A stretch of 64,000 bases of DNA from Hyparrhenia diplandra (Eukaryota > Streptophyta > Magnoliopsida > Poales > Poaceae). The notes beneath the pieces are model-generated. The model had not been told where the DNA came from. It searched no databases and saw only the letters and a list, made by a program, of their open reading frames with translations. Of the stretch, positions 60,295-64,000 are shown one piece after another. Position numbers and translations under genes: made by a program. The stretch is taken from contig JADLZK010005792.1 of the NCBI GenBank assembly GCA_015847255.1, positions 1-64,000 of the forward strand, written 5' to 3'. Each line of letters starts with the position of its first letter. Positions within the stretch are counted from its first letter, which is position 1.

Positions 60295-61707
60295 ATGAGT
60301 CGTCCACCATGCTCCCCGGCTGCCGCCGCGGCGCTGCTTGTGCTCACGGTGGCACTGGCCGCGACGACGACAGTCTCTGCAGCGCGCGACTTGTGCTCGG
60401 CGGCGCAGCTGGAGCGAGCGGATGAGGAGGTGCGCGGTTCTACGAGGTGTGGAAGTCGGAGCACGGCCGTCGTCCCCACGGCATCTCTGTCGCCGACGGG
60501 CTGCGTCTGGAGGTGTTCCGCGACAACCTGCGGTACATCGACAGGCACAACGCGGAGGCGGACGCCGGGCTGCACACCTTCCGCCTCGGCCTCACCGCCT
60601 TCACCGACCTCACGTTGGAGGAGTTCCGCGCCCGAGCCTTCGGCTTCCTCAACTCCACTCTGCCTCGTGTCGCGAGCGACCGCTACCTGCACCGCGCCGG
60701 CGATGACCTTCCCGACGCCGTCGATTGGCATCAGCAGGGCGCCATCACCGGGGTCAGAACCAGCTGCAATGCGGTTCGTACTCCATGCTCGTTAGTTAGT
60801 TAACTTCGTCGGGCAAGTAACTTTTTAAGGATTTGCACTGATGATCTCTGAGCTGGCCGTGAGGGGTTGTGCAGGTGGGTGCTGGGCGTTCTCGGCGGTG
60901 GCAGCCATGGAAGGGATCAACAAGATCGTGACGAACAACCTCGTGTCGTGACGAACAACCTCGTGTCGCTGTCAGAGCAAGAACTGATTGACTGCGACAG
61001 TGAGGACTACGGCTACCACGGTGGAGAGATGCAGAAAGCTTTCCAGTTCGTCATCAACAACGACGGCATTGACAACGAGGCAGACTATCCTTTCATCGGA
61101 ACGAACGGCACTTGTGATGCCATCAGATCAGAGTCGGTACTAGATCTTTCATAATAAGCCTCTGCAGAGCATTGGTGGTGAATCGGTGATGGAAGCTATA
61201 AGTTTGCATTTATATATTCCATGCGTGCATGAGAAGAGAAAGTTTGTGTCCATAGATTCATACGAAAATGTGCCGACCAACGATGAGAAGGCACTGCAGA
61301 AGGCTGTCGCAAACCATCCCGTCCCATTGACGCTGACGGTCCTGCGTTCCAACACTACAGCTCGGTAAGCAAGCATTTTCGGTGAATCGAGCACAAAATC
61401 ATAGGAGCAGGAGCAGGAGCTACTACCTGTTCTTTATTCTGAACTGTTCTTCTCGATCGGTCCGGTCAATCTTGTGTACGTGCAGGGCATCTTCAACGGT
61501 CCATGCGGGTTCAAACTGGACCACGGCGTGACGGCAGTGGGCTACGGCAGCGAGAATGGCGAGGACTTCTGGATCGTCAAGAACTCGTGGGGCGCTGATT
61601 GGGGCGAGGCTGGCTACATCCTCATGAAGCGCAACACGCTTTTGCCAATGGGAAAGTGCGGCATCGCCATGTACGCATCCTACCCTGTCAAGAACGGCCA
61701 TCGTTGA
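60295..61707 (+). pseudogene. Papain-type (C1A) cysteine protease, copy 2, damaged
   Basis: Same four-exon design as copy 1: about 60295-60773, 60875-61134, about 61230-61364 and 61486-61707. Signal peptide, I29 prodomain (VFRDNLRYIDRHNAEADAGLHTF, intact EEFRARAFGFLNSTLPRV), GGCWAFSA, DHGVTAVGYG and IVKNSWGADWGE are all visible. Lesions: a two-base loss near 60434 (before YEVW), one base lost near 60756 (GVK/NQ), and a 20 bp tandem duplication 60928-60967 that breaks exon 2. In addition, a conserved Cys is replaced by Tyr (DYGYHGGE where copy 1 has QGCHGG), the exon 3 acceptor CAG has become CAT near 61228, and a few bases are missing near 61322 where copy 1 has SVAIDS. The duplication, acceptor loss and Cys change are not homopolymer errors, so this copy is probably non-functional. 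Confidence 0.85.
60928..60967 (+). repeat. 20 bp tandem duplication in copy 2 exon 2
   Basis: Two perfect 20 bp units starting 'gtgacgaacaacc' (60928-60947 and 60948-60967). Copy 1 has one unit at the corresponding site. Twenty bases is not a multiple of three, so the frame is lost. Confidence 0.95.
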
Positions 61708-62158
61708 CCGCAGACGAAGCCTAGCCACAGGGATAAAAAAAACTCTCAAGATGGTTCTTGCTTTAAGCGTTTGTTGTATTGAGTATTGTGAAGGAAGTGG
61801 TCTCATTATTGGATTTTATTTATTTATTTGTAACATGACAAATAAGTGATGAATAAAGTTAATTATTATGTAATAAAATAAACTTTTCTATGTAAATTTT
61901 TGGGTGTATTCCTCACGATGTAAACCATCTGTTAGTTTTTGTTACATAATACATACTTGTGTAGAAGTTGTTCACACTTAATGACTTGATGAAATAATTC
62001 CATGTTTTTTTTATGATAGTGACATATTTTGTATCTATTGGATTGTTGCTTCAAATGGATGATGATGATAATTTGGAGCCCAACAAAGCAATCCATTGTA
62101 GCTCAAAAGCCCAACTCTTGTGAGTTGTTGATTTTGGTTGGAATCTGCAGTGGAGACC

Positions 62159-62210
<52 letters not shown>

Positions 62211-63230
62211 ACAATAATACACAACACAACGTGAGAAGAGAGGAAGAAAAAAGAGACGCAAATATGTCCAAATTTGGTAGCTCTGATCGATCATCTTCAA
62301 GCTTGTGATTGGTGGTTCAAACGTGACTGAATTAACACCAAACTTTGTGAGCTCTCATTCGGTTTGAGGACTAGTTGACTAGAGCATCAGATTGTACTCC
62401 AATTTCAGTAGATGATTGATTTGGGTGGTGGGTGGTGAAAATGTATCTGATTGAGATGGAACTTGGTCAATTGTTAGGGGATTAGATCCATGCCTTCCAA
62501 ATTTCGTCAGTTGAACTATTGTAAATGAGGTATGAACAAATTACTAAGGGGTACAAAATCTTTGACTTCCATGTTTACCTCTTGTTAGATGGATGTGGTT
62601 ATAGTTGATGCCAAGTTTTGCAATTTTATCAATGTGTTCATGCTGTTGTTCACAAGCATGATGCTCGTGAGCCAAATCGACACTTCATGGGGGGGGCGCT
62701 ATTTAGTGGAGATTTAGCGAAAATCAAGAAATTCAATGGTGGTTTAATGGCTAAGTATAGTAATTAGCATGGAAATTGTGCCTCGGGGAGGGGGTGCTAC
62801 AGCCCGGTCAGCCCCCTGTGGATCCGCCTCTGCCATCGTCTAGTTTTCCAAACCGGGTCCTCAGTTGTGAAAATGACTTCCAATGGGAGAATAAGTCACC
62901 ATCGTGTAGTTCTTGCTAAGATGATCGTATAAAAAATAAGCATATGTAAAATGTCTAATTTAAATTTAAATTCTACATAAGTAAATGTCTAATTTAAATT
63001 TAAATTCTACATAAGTTTCCTCTCCTGAAAACAGGTGATCTCCCACCCCACCCCCACCCCCAAAAAAAACATCCCGTGGTTCGTCATTAGTTTTTGGCCT
63101 CAAATCTAAACGCCTTAACTTTTTATGACCCGACCTGAGAAATCGTCAGGGCCTTCTGTGGATTGCACGTGAATACTCGTATGAGTGTGACAACACATTT
63201 TAGGGGTCAATACATGCTCAACTTGGAGTA
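61708..63230. repeat. Copy 2 downstream spacer (array repeat)
   Basis: Matches the downstream flank of copy 1 in two pieces: 61708-61980 against 43213-43925, and 61985-62620 against 54575-55200. It contains a GA microsatellite and, at 62964-63016, a short repeat of 'aatgtctaatttaaatttaaattctacataag'-like units. No gene. Confidence 0.7.
62163..62209. repeat. (GA)n microsatellite
   Basis: About 23 uninterrupted GA units. The equivalent site after copy 1 (near 54833) has only a few GA units, so the tract expanded after duplication. Confidence 0.97.
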
Positions 63231-63867
63231 AAGCACGGTTTGTTGGGGTCCATTATATTATGTTCGCTAAACAACCGACTATGTGCTCTAATCCTACACA
63301 CGGGCCGTGGTCTTGCCGATGATTCGTCCAAATCCGAGCACCTATCAATGAAAGTTTTGGAGCACTATCCACTACGCCATGTATTATCCATCCATCAGTC
63401 AGAAACAAGTGTGGATCGTCCTACACTGCCACACATGTAAATTGTAATGTATATAAACACAAATTAGAACGTACTATATAGAAGTTGCTGCGAACAAGAC
63501 ATGCATGTTCTGCTTTGTTCAGCGATCGACAGCTCTCTAACATTCCTGCCATTTGATACAAACTTTAAGCTAATTAAATCAAAAACCGTGTCACAAACAA
63601 GCATCGTTGATCGTAGTTATCTCTTGGCAGTAGGCATGCAGACGCAGAGCTGAATCAAAACCATCATCCTGTGATGGCCGACGGAAGCCCTCTGTTTGAG
63701 ACAGCTCAATGAACGATCGAGCCTTTCAGAGTAGTATAAATGGAAGATCGAGCCACTGCACGCTGACAGACACACCAGCAATTGCAATTCAGACAAATTT
63801 GATCTTCGTCGCCTTCTTCTTCCACTTTCTATCGTCATTTCACGAGCATACTTAGGCCGGCGTCGCA
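63231..63867 (+). promoter_or_regulatory. Protease copy 3 upstream block and promoter
   Basis: 63540-63867 matches the region before copy 1: 'gccctctgtttgaga', 'acagacacaccagca' and a T/C-rich leader. A TATA-like 'agtataaatgg' lies near 63732, about 135 bp before the start codon. Confidence 0.6.
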
Positions 63868-64000
63868 ATGAGTCCATCGCCGCAGCGCTGCTCGCGCTCA
63901 CGGTGGCACTGGCCGCTGCGACCATCGCCCGCGGCGCCGCTGCAGCGGGCGGACGATGAGGTGCGACGGCTCTACGAGGCGTGGAAGTCGGAGCATGGGC
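63868..64000 (+). CDS. Papain-type cysteine protease, copy 3 (cut by window end)
   Basis: Only the signal peptide and start of the I29 prodomain are present. ATG at 63868 begins MSPS as in copy 1, and after a frame break in the leader the frame reads LQRADDEVRRLYEAWKSEHG, nearly the same as copy 1. A base or two appears missing near 63885, because the LALTVALAAATIA-type signal peptide lies in another frame. The catalytic part lies outside the window. Confidence 0.75.
   Translation, partial: MSPSPQRCSRSRWHWPLRPSPAAPLQRADDEVRRLYEAWKSEHG

Noticed and set aside
62035..62300. Ser/Leu- or Arg/Glu-repeat ORFs
   Set aside because: They are translations of the GA microsatellite.
1..64000. CRISPR array, prophage, operons or bacterial-type systems
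   Set aside because: No regularly spaced short repeats; gene structure is clearly plant nuclear.

Overview
This is a plant nuclear window, most likely from a grass (Poaceae). The evidence is intron-rich genes with GT-AG splicing, GC-rich first exons beside AT-rich introns, orthologues of plant-specific gene layouts (an EHD ATPase with its EH domain at the N-terminus, an IRX14-type GT43 xylan enzyme, an E-type PPR protein), and a dense set of LTR retrotransposons, LINEs and grass-style MITEs. There are no operons and no bacterial or organellar features.

Layout. 1-3.0 kb: non-coding DNA with two local duplications and a tiny LINE remnant. 3.1-4.96 kb (+): E-class PPR gene broken by frameshifts. 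5.81-5.94 kb (-): C-terminal fragment of histone H2B. 6.08-13.65 kb (-): the multi-exon transcription elongation factor SPT6. 14.19-15.26 kb: Mutator-like foldback transposon between the divergent SPT6 and EHD promoters. 16.80-27.06 kb (+): EHD endocytic ATPase in 16 exons; a 5.3 kb Ty1/copia element sits in its tenth intron. 27.55-33.40 kb: an LTR element with ~250 bp LTRs holding two interlocking pairs of large inverted repeats. 33.6-34.7 kb: small MITEs and a tRNA-like remnant. 35.43-39.10 kb (+): IRX14-like glycosyltransferase with a hAT-type MITE in an intron. 40.4-64.0 kb: a tandem array of three papain-type cysteine protease copies (41.8, 60.3 and 63.9 kb, all +), whose spacers have been expanded by transposons. 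The main expansion is a nested tower: an old LINE piece, a ~3.2 kb LTR-like element inside it, a LINE inside that, and a 3.9 kb LTR-like element inside that LINE. The last three insertions each have recognisable target-site duplications.

The host genes do unrelated jobs: chromatin transcription, endocytosis, xylan synthesis, organelle RNA processing and vacuolar or secreted proteolysis. They are neighbours, not a pathway. The protease array is the one locus where neighbouring copies explain each other: shared flanks show the duplication came before several insertions. Copy 1 looks the most complete, copy 2 carries several lesions, and copy 3 runs off the end.

Caution on quality. Almost every conserved coding exon here, including SPT6, EHD, GT43 and H2B, contains one- or two-base frame-breaking indels, often beside short homopolymers. 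Either the assembly is unpolished or the segment is decaying. I suspect the former for the housekeeping genes, so 'pseudogene' labels are provisional. No new defence or biosynthetic system was found; the most informative novelty is structural (nested insertions, an empty site, interlocked inverted repeats). Exon borders were read by eye from splice consensus and homology.
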